Assembly (NCBI GenBank): GCA_012960535.1
Contig: DUBB01000014.1
Span: 218,408-282,407, forward strand
Source: Gammaproteobacteria bacterium
GTDB lineage: Bacteria; Pseudomonadota; Gammaproteobacteria; Pseudomonadales; Azotimanducaceae
DNA: 64,000 nt
Direction: 5' to 3'
Shown: positions 54,317 through 61,910 of the stretch, piece by piece
Position numbering within the stretch: position 1 is the first letter of the stretch
How the letters are laid out: every line of letters starts with the position of its first letter
Program-made: the position numbers and the translations under genes
Notes under the pieces: generated by a model
The model's database searches: none
What the model was told of the DNA's origin: nothing
The model's input: only the letters and a program-made list of their open reading frames with translations

Positions 54317-54862
54317 TGAGCTTCTCAGTGGCATGTTTCCGAAAATGTTTCTGAAGTTAACTCGGTGGTCTGTATCAGGGGCAAGTATACCCAGTATTTC
54401 TATTTGAAAGAATGTAGATACCAGTGTTTGTTGAAAATCCAGGTCACTTGGGGTTTTGGCACACAAAGCCTGCCAGCAACAGGTGCCAGCAGTATCGGCT
54501 GGGTAAGCATTGCCGATAGTTTGATCAGTATAATCAGCATTCTGGTAAGCCGGGTGATTGGCTCTTGTCCCGTGCAGTTATCGGATCTTGGCTACCTCGC
54601 AAGCTGTCAGTTGGATGGGTCGCCTAGAGGGTCACCCGGACAAGCCAGCGTTGCTCTGAGAATAAATCCAGGACATTATTTATTCCTGTTTATGAAGACA
54701 GAATAGCGCCAGGACGCTAGGGTTTCGCCGCAACAGTGTTATATTCTAGGCTTGACGCTAGCTTGGATGATGATAATTAATAGCTCAGTTTTACAGAAAT
54801 TTTGCATCAGGTGGATCTGTAATAACCTGTTTTCCTCCCCGAGTTGAGGTGTCGGATAACCC
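54317..54862. other. Intergenic region between divergent acyl-CoA synthetase and sulfotransferase genes (546 bases)
   Basis: No gene is supported. A + strand open frame (54365-54706) lacks a ribosome-binding site and any family resemblance. Two possible promoters for the downstream gene: TGTTATATT at 54737-54745, and TTGACG at 54752-54757 followed after 16 bases by TAATTA. No clear terminator or repeat. Confidence 0.6.
54737..54745 (+). promoter_or_regulatory. Extended -10 element upstream of sulfotransferase gene
   Basis: TGTTATATT (-10 TATATT at 54740-54745 with a TGn extension) would give a leader of about 110 bases. The TTGACG/TAATTA pair just downstream is an alternative promoter. Confidence 0.4.
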
Positions 54863-56269
54863 ATGAAAGACCTTGTTCGTGAAAAAATAAAAACTGCAAT
54901 GAATAAGCAGATCGAAGGTGATCTGCGTTACGCAGAACAGACTTATCTGGAATTGTTAAGGGAATACCCGGATTTATCGGATGCCAGTCATCTGCTGGGC
55001 CTGGTAAGAGCGGCGCAAGAACGCAATGAGGAGGCCATTGACTTGATCGAGAAGGCTATTCGGCTGAATCCCCAGGCTGCCGCTTATCATCACAATATTG
55101 CAGGAATTTATAGAAGGCTTGGCCGGTTTGACCAGGCAGAAACCGGTTTTCGCCGCGCAATTGAACTCAAAGCTGATTATGGAGAAGCCTATCAGGGTTT
55201 ATTCGAAGTGGTGCGTTGCGAGGCGAGCGAGCCAGTTTTGAGTAAACTCAGAGAGCAGTTGGACAATGCCGCTTTAGATGAACAGTCTCGTTGCTATATG
55301 CACTTTGCTGCCGGTAAGGTCTGCGATGATGCGGGTGATTTCGAGCGAGCATTTAAGCATTATCTCAAAGCGAATAAATTGGCAGGGAAATCGTTTGATT
55401 GCACCCGAAACGAGTCCTTTTTTAAGGACATTGTCTACCAGTATGGCCCTGAATTGATGACCAAGAGCGAAGGCGCAGGCCATTCGTCAGATCAGCCTGT
55501 TTTTATTGTGGGCATGCCGAGATCCGGGACCAGCCTTGTTGAACAGATACTAGCCAGTCACAGCGGCGTATTTGGCGCAGGAGAGCTCCATGATCTTGGC
55601 TGGGTCATTGACTCTGCGACCAGGAAGAGTCCTGATAAGCTGCCTTTTCCAGGCTGGTTGGCCGATATAAACCCAGCGAGCTTTCGCCTCATGGGAGAAA
55701 CCTATCTGGCGCGGTTGGCTGCGCATGGAGGGGATGGGCAATATTCGCGAATCGTTGATAAGCATCCGCTCAACTTCCAGTTTCTGGGTTTCATCAGGCA
55801 GATCCTGCCTAATGCGAAAATTTTGCACATCACTCGCAGTTCCATGGACACCTGTTTGAGTTGTTTCTTTCAAAATTTTACCAAGGGCCAGGATTACAGT
55901 TTTGATCTGCGTAGCCTCGGCATTTTTTACAATCAATATCACCGCTTGATGTCGCACTGGATGAGCTTGTTGCCCGGCTCGATTCATGAAGTAAATTACG
56001 AACGCTTGCTACAGGATCCGGAAACGGAAATCAGGGAAATGTTGCAGTTCTGTAACCTTGAATTTGAACCGGGATGTATGGCATTTCACGAGACGCAGCG
56101 AGTCGTTAAGACCGCCAGTTTCCATCGGGTAAGACAACCGCTTTATCAGAATTCGAAGAATCGCTGGCTGAACTATCAGCGGCAGTTGCAACCCTTGGCT
56201 AACATTCTCGGGGTTGGGAAAACTGAACCAGTAATGGTTCTGTCCGATAATCCCCTGATTCATGGATAA
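54863..56269 (+). CDS. TPR-sulfotransferase fusion protein
   Basis: A 468-residue protein with tetratricopeptide repeats in the first third (about 15-125, e.g. AIDLIEKAIRLNPQAAAYHHN and AETGFRRAIELKADYGEAYQ) and a sulfotransferase domain (about 210-440). The PAPS 5'-phosphosulfate loop is FIVGMPRSGTSLVEQIL (about 211-227), with a 3'-phosphate region ILHITRSSMDTCLSCFF (about 322-338). Such TPR-sulfotransferases are frequent in marine proteobacteria; the acceptor (glycan, lipid or protein) is unknown. Cytosolic, no signal peptide. Confidence 0.85.
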   Translation: MKDLVREKIKTAMNKQIEGDLRYAEQTYLELLREYPDLSDASHLLGLVRAAQERNEEAIDLIEKAIRLNPQAAAYHHNIAGIYRRLGRFDQAETGFRRAIELKADYGEAYQGLFEVVRCEASEPVLSKLREQLDNAALDEQSRCYMHFAAGKVCDDAGDFERAFKHYLKANKLAGKSFDCTRNESFFKDIVYQYGPELMTKSEGAGHSSDQPVFIVGMPRSGTSLVEQILASHSGVFGAGELHDLGWVIDSATRKSPDKLPFPGWLADINPASFRLMGETYLARLAAHGGDGQYSRIVDKHPLNFQFLGFIRQILPNAKILHITRSSMDTCLSCFFQNFTKGQDYSFDLRSLGIFYNQYHRLMSHWMSLLPGSIHEVNYERLLQDPETEIREMLQFCNLEFEPGCMAFHETQRVVKTASFHRVRQPLYQNSKNRWLNYQRQLQPLANILGVGKTEPVMVLSDNPLIHG

Positions 56270-56477
56270 TCAATTCGTATTCGGTACGACCAGGGATTAT
56301 TGGAGAAAGCGATAAAAGCCGTTATTGCTAGACTGGTTGCAGGTAAGAACGGTTGTCACAGCTTTGCCGCACAATTTGCTAGATCAGGATATATGTTTAG
56401 AATTTGAAAACCATTGCTGGTTTAGAGCAATATATACGAATCACTACTGATTTTAGAGTTACATAAATGGAAAGGCA

Positions 56478-56945
56478 ATGAGCCAACAAATTGGTTTTAG
56501 AGCAGCTGTCAGTTGGGCCGAGTTGGTTAAACATGCGCCCGAACTGGCAGCATTTGGTGAACGAAGGCTAGATGGGAAAGTTTCTTATCTTGCTACAGTG
56601 ACAGCAGATCAGCGGCCGCGGTTGCATCCAGTTACGCCCGTTATTGGTAAAGGGCACTGTTTTCTGTTTGTGGAACCCAGTACTGCCAAGGCCAGAGATC
56701 TGGAGATAAATGGATTTTACAGCCTGCATTGCGCCATGAACGATAGTTCGGGCAGTAGTGGTGAATTTCTGGTCAGTGGTAGAGTTCAACAGGTTGAATC
56801 AGAAGAAATGAGAGTCGTTGCAGAATCTGTCTCCAGCTACCGGCCAGCCAGCAGGGCGATATTATTTGAACTGTTATTGAGTCAGGCGTCCGCCACGGAA
56901 TATCGGGGTGGTCGGCCCAGCCGGAAAAAATGGCGCGCGCAATGA
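56478..56945 (+). CDS. Pyridoxamine-5'-phosphate oxidase-like (FMN split-barrel) protein
   Basis: A 155-residue protein of the PNPOx-like split-barrel fold: GKVSYLATVTADQRPRLHPV (about 33-52), VEPSTAKARDLEINGFYSL and EFLVSGRVQQVE. The fold binds flavin, F420 or haem; the cofactor cannot be told from the sequence. AAGG 7 bases upstream of the ATG. Its end overlaps the nitrile hydratase beta gene by 16 bases (or 4 if the later ATG is used), so it belongs to that operon. Confidence 0.8.
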   Translation: MSQQIGFRAAVSWAELVKHAPELAAFGERRLDGKVSYLATVTADQRPRLHPVTPVIGKGHCFLFVEPSTAKARDLEINGFYSLHCAMNDSSGSSGEFLVSGRVQQVESEEMRVVAESVSSYRPASRAILFELLLSQASATEYRGGRPSRKKWRAQ

Positions 56946-57631
56946 AAACTGATGAGCACGGGGTGCATGACCTGGGGGGGCGGCAAGGTTTTGGTGCTGT
57001 GCGGCGAGACGGCGAGGAAAAAAGCTTCCACGGGCGCTGGGAAGCCAGCGTCTTTGCTATGGCAAGTGTCGGGCAGGTCACATCAGCCTGGAACAATGTT
57101 GATCGATTCAGGCATGCTGTGGAACGGATTGATCCAGACGCCTATATGAAACACGGCTATTATGGTCGCTGGTTAGGTGGAATAGAGACTTTGCTGGTCG
57201 AAGCAGGTGTCATCAGCCAGGAAGAACTTAACCAAAGATGCCTTGATCTTGGTGCACCACAAGAAAATTCAGTAGCCGCTCGACCGAAATTGAAAGCTGA
57301 CCCGATGGCCGCGGTGGCCGGACCTTGGTCGAAAAGACCTGAACAGAAATCACCGGATTTTAAATTGCGGGACACCGTGGTTGCCAATGCTGGTAATGGG
57401 CTTGGACACACACGCTTGCCTCGCTATGTCTGGGGGAAGGAAGGATTCATTGCCGCTGTTCACGGTGCCTGGGTTTTCCCTGATACCAATGCTCACGGTC
57501 TAGGTGAGTGTCCTCAGGTACTGTATACAGTGTGTTTTAAGAGCACGGAATTGTTTGCTGATTGTGAGCAGCAGACGTCAATACACCTGGACCTTTTTGA
57601 ACCTTATCTGCAGGGAGTTGAGCATGAGTGA
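56930..57631 (+). CDS. nthB: Nitrile hydratase beta subunit
   Basis: Partner of the catalytic alpha subunit in converting nitriles to amides. The 233-residue protein opens with HGVHDLGG, the family start. Arginines that contact the metal-site oxidised cysteines appear as DRFRHAVER (about 58-66) and GLGHTRLPRY (about 158-167), and the SH3-like C-terminal part has PDTNAHGLGECPQVLYTV. ATG at 56930 has GGA upstream; ATG at 56942 (overlap ATGA) is equally possible. Beta-before-alpha order is one of the two known arrangements. Confidence 0.93.
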   Translation: MARAMKTDEHGVHDLGGRQGFGAVRRDGEEKSFHGRWEASVFAMASVGQVTSAWNNVDRFRHAVERIDPDAYMKHGYYGRWLGGIETLLVEAGVISQEELNQRCLDLGAPQENSVAARPKLKADPMAAVAGPWSKRPEQKSPDFKLRDTVVANAGNGLGHTRLPRYVWGKEGFIAAVHGAWVFPDTNAHGLGECPQVLYTVCFKSTELFADCEQQTSIHLDLFEPYLQGVEHE

Positions 57632-58196
57632 AAGATCACCCCAAAGTATTCGAGCCGAAGCATTAGAGGCCTTGTTGATAGAAAAGGGTTTTCTAAAAGC
57701 GGAGGATGTCGATGATGTTATTGCCCGGTATAGTGAGCGAGTTGGCCCGTTGAATGGTGCCCAGGTTGTGGCACGGGCATGGACCGATAAGCGCTTTCGC
57801 GATGATCTGTTGCGAGACGGTAGTGCTGCTGTCTCGCCATACCAGTTTGAAGGCGGACAGGTTGAAAAGCTGGTCGTCGTTGCGAACACGCCAGCCATTC
57901 ATAATGTAGTGGTCTGTACACTGTGTTCCTGCTATCCGTGGGCACTGTTGGGTTTGCCGCCGAAATGGTACAAGGATCCTGAATATCGATCACGAATTGT
58001 CAGGGAGCCGCGTAAGGTCATCAGTGAAATGGGTTTTGAGGTTGCTGCTGGTAAATCGATAAAGGTCTGGGATTCAAGTGCAGAAATAAGATACCTGGTA
58101 CTGCCGGAACCGCCCGAAAACCTGCTTCAATATGATGAAAATGAATTACCAGGTCTGGTGAGTCGAGACGGTATGATTGGGGTGGCGGAGCGATGA
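57624..58196 (+). CDS. nthA: Nitrile hydratase alpha subunit, cobalt type
   Basis: Holds the non-corrin metal centre. The 190-residue protein has the ligand motif VCTLCSC (about 97-103): Thr after the first Cys marks the cobalt-type enzyme, whereas iron types have CSLCSC; the second and third cysteines are the ones oxidised. Downstream PWALLGLPPKWYKDPEYRSR is standard. ATG at 57624 overlaps nthB by 8 bases; in-frame sequence further upstream lies within nthB. Confidence 0.94.
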   Translation: MSERSPQSIRAEALEALLIEKGFLKAEDVDDVIARYSERVGPLNGAQVVARAWTDKRFRDDLLRDGSAAVSPYQFEGGQVEKLVVVANTPAIHNVVVCTLCSCYPWALLGLPPKWYKDPEYRSRIVREPRKVISEMGFEVAAGKSIKVWDSSAEIRYLVLPEPPENLLQYDENELPGLVSRDGMIGVAER

Positions 58197-58522
58197 CGGA
58201 TCAATATCCGCTGAACCATGAGTTGGCCCCACCTCAGGCGAATGGGGAGCTGGTTTTTGATGATCCCTGGCAGATGAGGGTATTTGGCCTGGCCAGGACG
58301 CTTTGTGAACAGGGGTGTTTTTCCTGGGATGATTTTCGCTCAGAGCTGATACTCGCTATCGGTCGCTGGCAAGGCGCTTTGGACCGGTCACCTTGGTCTT
58401 ATTTTGACCATTTCCTGGATGCGTTGTTGCAGGTGCTAAGTGACAAACAGATGATAAACGAGGAAGAGCTGGCTTCAAGGTTGGCGGAATATATCAATCG
58501 GTCTCACGGGCATGATCATTAG
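58193..58522 (+). CDS. Nitrile hydratase accessory protein (activator, p14K-like)
   Basis: A 109-residue protein that should help insert cobalt into the alpha subunit. DPWQMRVFGLARTLCEQGCFSWDDFRSEL and SPWSYFDHFLDALLQVL are alignable by eye to the N-terminal half of the beta subunit (WEASVFAMASVGQ and YYGRWLGGIETLL), as known for this family. ATGA overlap with nthA. Tail ends SHGHDH, His-rich and possibly metal-binding. It overlaps the opposite-strand DUF885-like gene by 29 bases. Confidence 0.85.
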   Translation: MTDQYPLNHELAPPQANGELVFDDPWQMRVFGLARTLCEQGCFSWDDFRSELILAIGRWQGALDRSPWSYFDHFLDALLQVLSDKQMINEEELASRLAEYINRSHGHDH

Positions 58523-59753
58523 ACCAGGCGATCATTTTCTGACGGATCATGGGCAGTGGCAGGCTGATCACTTCATTTAGTCTGTTCAGGTAGTCTCTTA
58601 AACGAAAATTTTCACCTGTACGCTGTTCTGACATTGCCTGGAACTGCATCAACTCCTTGACTATTGCAGCCGATACCAGAGCTTGTCCTGGTTGCCGGAT
58701 AAGTTGCTCGAGTTCGAATTGAATTCGGGCTTTCGAGGCCAGCATGCGACTGACCAGGATATCAAAAACAGTACTTTCATCGACGTTGAAAACATGTAGG
58801 TCCAAGTCAGCAAGGGCAAGGGCTACCCTGGACAAGAGGAATTCCTGATGGCTGATGGCAGCATGGTTTTGCTGATAGATAGGATCCGAACCGCTAAGGT
58901 TAAGCAGATATTGGGCATAAGCTTCGGCAAAAGCATTACAGTTGGTAAGGCGATGTACGGGGTTACTTTTAACCAGGTTATGAAACAGATGTTGACCGGG
59001 TACGCCATAAAATAAAGCTGCTGCCTCCAGTTCAACAAAGTGGATCAGAGGCTTCTCTGTTAGGTTAACCTGAATGGATTGGGCATTTGCGTTATATCGA
59101 AATAAAGGGAGATAGGGTTCATCCCCATTCAACTGTTCCAGGGTTAATTCGCCTAGGCCATGCAGGGGCAAGTGCAGGACATTGAGGTCTATATAGTGGA
59201 TTAAACTGTCCTGCAGGACCGACATGGCCTGATGCTTTGCCGCCCTGTCTCCTGGTATGCCGTCAAGGATAGTTTTCCTCGCTTCGTTTCTGAGGGAATC
59301 CGGGTAAGCCGTTCTTGCGGCTGTTAAATCGGCTGACCAGGTTCGCAGCCAACGGTGTAATTGCTCGGGCTCCAGTGACTGCAGAGCGCATTGCGCTTGA
59401 GCCTTATCAAGTGCTGATCCGGTGATGTATCGAGGTTGTAGACCCAACCAGTTGAGGAGGGCTAACTGGTCCTTCTGCGCATCTGAAATCATTGCCGGGC
59501 TGATTGAATGATTGATTTTGTCAAGGTGCCTGGCGAGTATGCGCGGCCGATCTGAATGCATTCTGACTTCATCAACAGCTTGGTTGACAAGTTTTTCAAA
59601 AATGAGTTGTTCCATTTTTGCAACGATGCTGCGCTGTTGCTGTGAAATGCTTACTGTTTTAGTATCGCTGGCTGCTGAAGACCAGTGACAGCAACAGCAA
59701 AGAATGAACATCGTCGGCCATGTTAGCTGATGACCAAATCGGCTAGCTTGCAA
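58494..59753 (-). CDS. Exported DUF885-like protein with degenerate metallopeptidase motif
   Basis: A 419-residue protein with an N-terminal signal-like region (basic start, FILCCCCHW, cleavage near SSA/AS). The segment ALFYGVPGQHLFHN (about 237-250) lines up with the DUF885 motif HEGYPGHHLQ but has Phe-Tyr in place of the metal-ligand His-Glu and Gln for one His; EAYAQYLL and the later ALADLDLHVFNVDES also resemble DUF885 blocks. It is therefore probably non-catalytic. The start is uncertain: TTG at 59753 or ATG at 59711. Overlaps the upstream cyclohydrolase stop by 11 bases. Confidence 0.55.
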   Translation of the reverse strand: MQASRFGHQLTWPTMFILCCCCHWSSAASDTKTVSISQQQRSIVAKMEQLIFEKLVNQAVDEVRMHSDRPRILARHLDKINHSISPAMISDAQKDQLALLNWLGLQPRYITGSALDKAQAQCALQSLEPEQLHRWLRTWSADLTAARTAYPDSLRNEARKTILDGIPGDRAAKHQAMSVLQDSLIHYIDLNVLHLPLHGLGELTLEQLNGDEPYLPLFRYNANAQSIQVNLTEKPLIHFVELEAAALFYGVPGQHLFHNLVKSNPVHRLTNCNAFAEAYAQYLLNLSGSDPIYQQNHAAISHQEFLLSRVALALADLDLHVFNVDESTVFDILVSRMLASKARIQFELEQLIRQPGQALVSAAIVKELMQFQAMSEQRTGENFRLRDYLNRLNEVISLPLPMIRQKMIAWSNDHARETD

Positions 59754-60339
59754 TTTTCTGAACCAGTGAATCTATCAGGGTGAGTAAGGCGGGTTTTAAT
59801 TCCTCTGCGCACTTGAGTCGTTTTTCAATATCTGCTCTAGCTTGCTTGTCTGTTATCTCTTTTAGATTAATTAGGACATTTATCTCGGCTGATGCCAGGG
59901 TGGTATTGATAATCCAGGCGGCCATAGCGGTATCAGAACGGAGGTTGGGGTTAGAAGTGGGTTCAATCCTTAGCAGCAGCTGACCGGTTTTTGTTGCCAG
60001 TTCATATATTTCCAGAGGAATAAGTGCAGCTTTGGTAATCGCCTGCTGTAGATTTTTCGTTCTCAGCGGATCGGCTTTAGTGACTCTGTAACTGAGCATA
60101 AGCTGATCAAAAGCGGCACTGTCGGCATCAGCCAGGGTCAGAAACTGATCACGTGTTCTGTCAAGCCCTGCAATTAACGGCTCATCTATCCTGTCGCCAC
60201 TGCTGAATTGGCAAACCATAGAGATCAGTGCGCTCGCCTGGGCGCCTAAAACAGCAGCGACGTTACCGCCTCCCGGGGTTGACGTTTTTGATGCTACCGC
60301 ATCCAGCCAGGGTTTTAAACTTGTTGTCGGCAGTTGCAT
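59743..60339 (-). CDS. Methenyl-THF cyclohydrolase, FchA/FTCD-C type
   Basis: A 198-residue helical protein of the formiminotransferase-cyclodeaminase C-terminal family; stand-alone bacterial members (FchA) act as methenyl-THF cyclohydrolases. Visible: STPGGGNVAAVLGAQASALI (about 19-38, glycine loop), ADADSAAFDQLMLSY (about 72-86) and DTAMAAWIINTTLASAEINVLIN (about 133-155). The ATG at 60339 overlaps the upstream dehydrogenase stop as TAATG. No formiminotransferase domain or histidine-utilisation gene is near, so the cyclohydrolase role is favoured over cyclodeaminase. Confidence 0.82.
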   Translation of the reverse strand: MQLPTTSLKPWLDAVASKTSTPGGGNVAAVLGAQASALISMVCQFSSGDRIDEPLIAGLDRTRDQFLTLADADSAAFDQLMLSYRVTKADPLRTKNLQQAITKAALIPLEIYELATKTGQLLLRIEPTSNPNLRSDTAMAAWIINTTLASAEINVLINLKEITDKQARADIEKRLKCAEELKPALLTLIDSLVQKIAS

Positions 60340-61250
60340 TATGTTCGGTCCAGGTGAAAATTGATGAAAAGCCTGAGTGTGTTTCGCATACACATGGCGA
60401 CCGTCATGGGGCCAATACGGGGAATGTAAATTCCCGAGTGGGAAGACATATCCGCCTCAAAATTGGCAATACTTGAAAAATTGATGCACACAGCATTTGT
60501 TTTCAGTTCCTGGACGCAGACTTTGTTAAAAGAATCGCTGGGTACGCCGGTGATAACAATATCGGAACAGGCCAGGGCGTGTTGTCTGTCAATGGTAATT
60601 TCACGTGGCCTGGCTTCTATAAATTCCAAGGGGCCCAGTTCGTCAAAGGAGAGAATTCTGGCACCATCATTGGACATCATGACCGCCAGAGGGCGGCCGA
60701 TGACTTCACTTCTATTGAAAATAGTAGCCGTTATCCCATGCAGGGATCGCTCTGGCCGGTCGGTACCAGAGGTGGCCGATTTGGAAACCTGTAATTCGGC
60801 AAGCATTTTAACAATAGCCAGGGGCGTGCAGGGTAATACGGCTTTTTTGTCAGGTGCTTCTGGGCCGGAATAGCGATCATTGTGATACAGTTTCTGTGTC
60901 CAGAATTGACTGCCGGCTTCAATGTCCTTGCGATAATCAACCAGATTCCTGAGATAATCGTCGTGTTGATTGGCAAAGATGGGGAAGTAAATAAATATAC
61001 CGTGGATGCCAGGGTCCTTGTTGGCCTCCTCAATGGCATTTTCCAGATCCAGCCGATTTACTCTGATCAGGTCGTAGTCGATACCGATTTCCTGGAATTT
61101 AGCCTTGGTACTACGAGCATAGGCTAATGAGGGTTTGTCTTTGCTGGCAATTATTCCTAGAACACGGGGAACTTGAGGCAAGCCTTTAATGGTGCTGGCG
61201 GCCTCGTTAACAAATCGTTGCGCAAATATAGCTGGATCTAATTTCTCCAT
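60339..61250 (-). CDS. NAD-type methylene-tetrahydrofolate dehydrogenase, fungal MTD1-like
   Basis: A 303-residue member of the FolD superfamily whose details match yeast Mtd1 rather than bacterial FolD: YARSTKAKFQEIGIDYDL, GIFIYFPIFANQHDDYLR, LYHNDRYSGPE, LPCTPLAIVKMLAEL, FNRSEVIGRPLAVMMSNDGA, DIVITGVPS, AVCINFSSIANF and PMTVAMCMRNTLRL. The Lys expected four residues after the Tyr in bifunctional FolD (YxxxK, needed for cyclohydrolase activity) is Thr. It should therefore be a monofunctional dehydrogenase. ATG at 61250; a TTG at 61262 is possible. Coupled to the cyclohydrolase gene. Confidence 0.85.
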   Translation of the reverse strand: MEKLDPAIFAQRFVNEAASTIKGLPQVPRVLGIIASKDKPSLAYARSTKAKFQEIGIDYDLIRVNRLDLENAIEEANKDPGIHGIFIYFPIFANQHDDYLRNLVDYRKDIEAGSQFWTQKLYHNDRYSGPEAPDKKAVLPCTPLAIVKMLAELQVSKSATSGTDRPERSLHGITATIFNRSEVIGRPLAVMMSNDGARILSFDELGPLEFIEARPREITIDRQHALACSDIVITGVPSDSFNKVCVQELKTNAVCINFSSIANFEADMSSHSGIYIPRIGPMTVAMCMRNTLRLFINFHLDRT

Positions 61251-61270
61251 AACCGGTTTCAAGGCGTAGC

Positions 61271-61879
61271 CTAGTTTGACTGCCGATTATGTTTCTGTCG
61301 GCTTATGGAACCAAGATAGCCTTTATGATGGCGTTTTCCATAATCCTCCCGCTTGAATTCTTTTAGCTCCATCAGGGTCAGGGCAATGGCATCACTGATG
61401 GCCAGCATTACAGCGATGGTTGCGCTGGGGGTTAACTTCAGGGGACAGGGTTCTTCAATATCAGGTCCCATATCAAGAACCAGCTGACTGAGCGCGCGTA
61501 GGGGTGATTGTGCGTGAGAGGTCACACCAATAATCTCGGTGACGCCTAGTTGTTGCGCCATCTCCAGCATTTCAATGACTTCATTGGATTTTCCACTCGT
61601 TGAGAAAGCCACTATGCAATCATCTTCGGCCAACATGCCAAGGTCGCCGTGCCCGGCTTCTGCTGGATGGATATAAATAGCCGGAGTTCCCGTTGATGCC
61701 AGTGTTGCAGCGAATTTACGAGCGATAAATCCTGCCTTGCCAATGCCTGTTGCTACCACTTTGCCATTGCAGGAATGTAGCAGTTTAACGGCATTTTCAA
61801 ACTGATCGGTAACCTGAATATTCGAAATAGCCTGGGCTTCACTATCAATGACCCGTATCAGTTTCTGTCTTATGTCCAA
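61271..61879 (-). CDS. SIS-domain sugar-phosphate isomerase (KpsF/KdsD-like, no CBS domains)
   Basis: A 202-residue protein with a single SIS domain: GKVVATGIGKAGFIARKFAATLASTGTPAIYIHPAEAGHGDLGML (about 39-83) and FSTSGKSNEVIEML (about 92-105), the pattern of KpsF/GutQ arabinose-5-phosphate isomerases. The two C-terminal CBS domains of the usual 320-residue enzymes are missing; the tail is basic instead. The start is a TTG at 61879 with a strong GGGGAGAG 6 bases upstream; an in-frame TTG at 61900 is weaker. Substrate not certain. Confidence 0.78.
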   Translation of the reverse strand: MDIRQKLIRVIDSEAQAISNIQVTDQFENAVKLLHSCNGKVVATGIGKAGFIARKFAATLASTGTPAIYIHPAEAGHGDLGMLAEDDCIVAFSTSGKSNEVIEMLEMAQQLGVTEIIGVTSHAQSPLRALSQLVLDMGPDIEEPCPLKLTPSATIAVMLAISDAIALTLMELKEFKREDYGKRHHKGYLGSISRQKHNRQSN

Positions 61880-61910
61880 TAAAATCTCTCCCCTTGGCAA
61901 AATCGGTTAA

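Noticed and set aside
54317-54466. 50-residue N-terminal extension of the MatB-like protein
   Set aside because: Not family-like; the ATG at 54316 has GAGAAG upstream and matches MatB starts.
54365-54706. 113-residue + strand frame in the gap before the sulfotransferase gene
   Set aside because: Starts at GTG without a Shine-Dalgarno sequence and has no recognisable features; more likely chance.
56478-56945. Identifying the PNPOx-like protein as pyridoxamine-phosphate oxidase (PdxH)
   Set aside because: Too short and lacks PdxH substrate motifs; only the fold is supported.
59743-60339. Histidine-degradation glutamate formiminotransferase-cyclodeaminase
   Set aside because: Only the C-terminal domain is present and no hut genes are nearby; cyclohydrolase fits the partner gene.
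60339-61250. Calling the folate dehydrogenase FolD
   Set aside because: The YxxxK lysine is absent and the details match Mtd1; FolD superfamily yes, bifunctional FolD unlikely.
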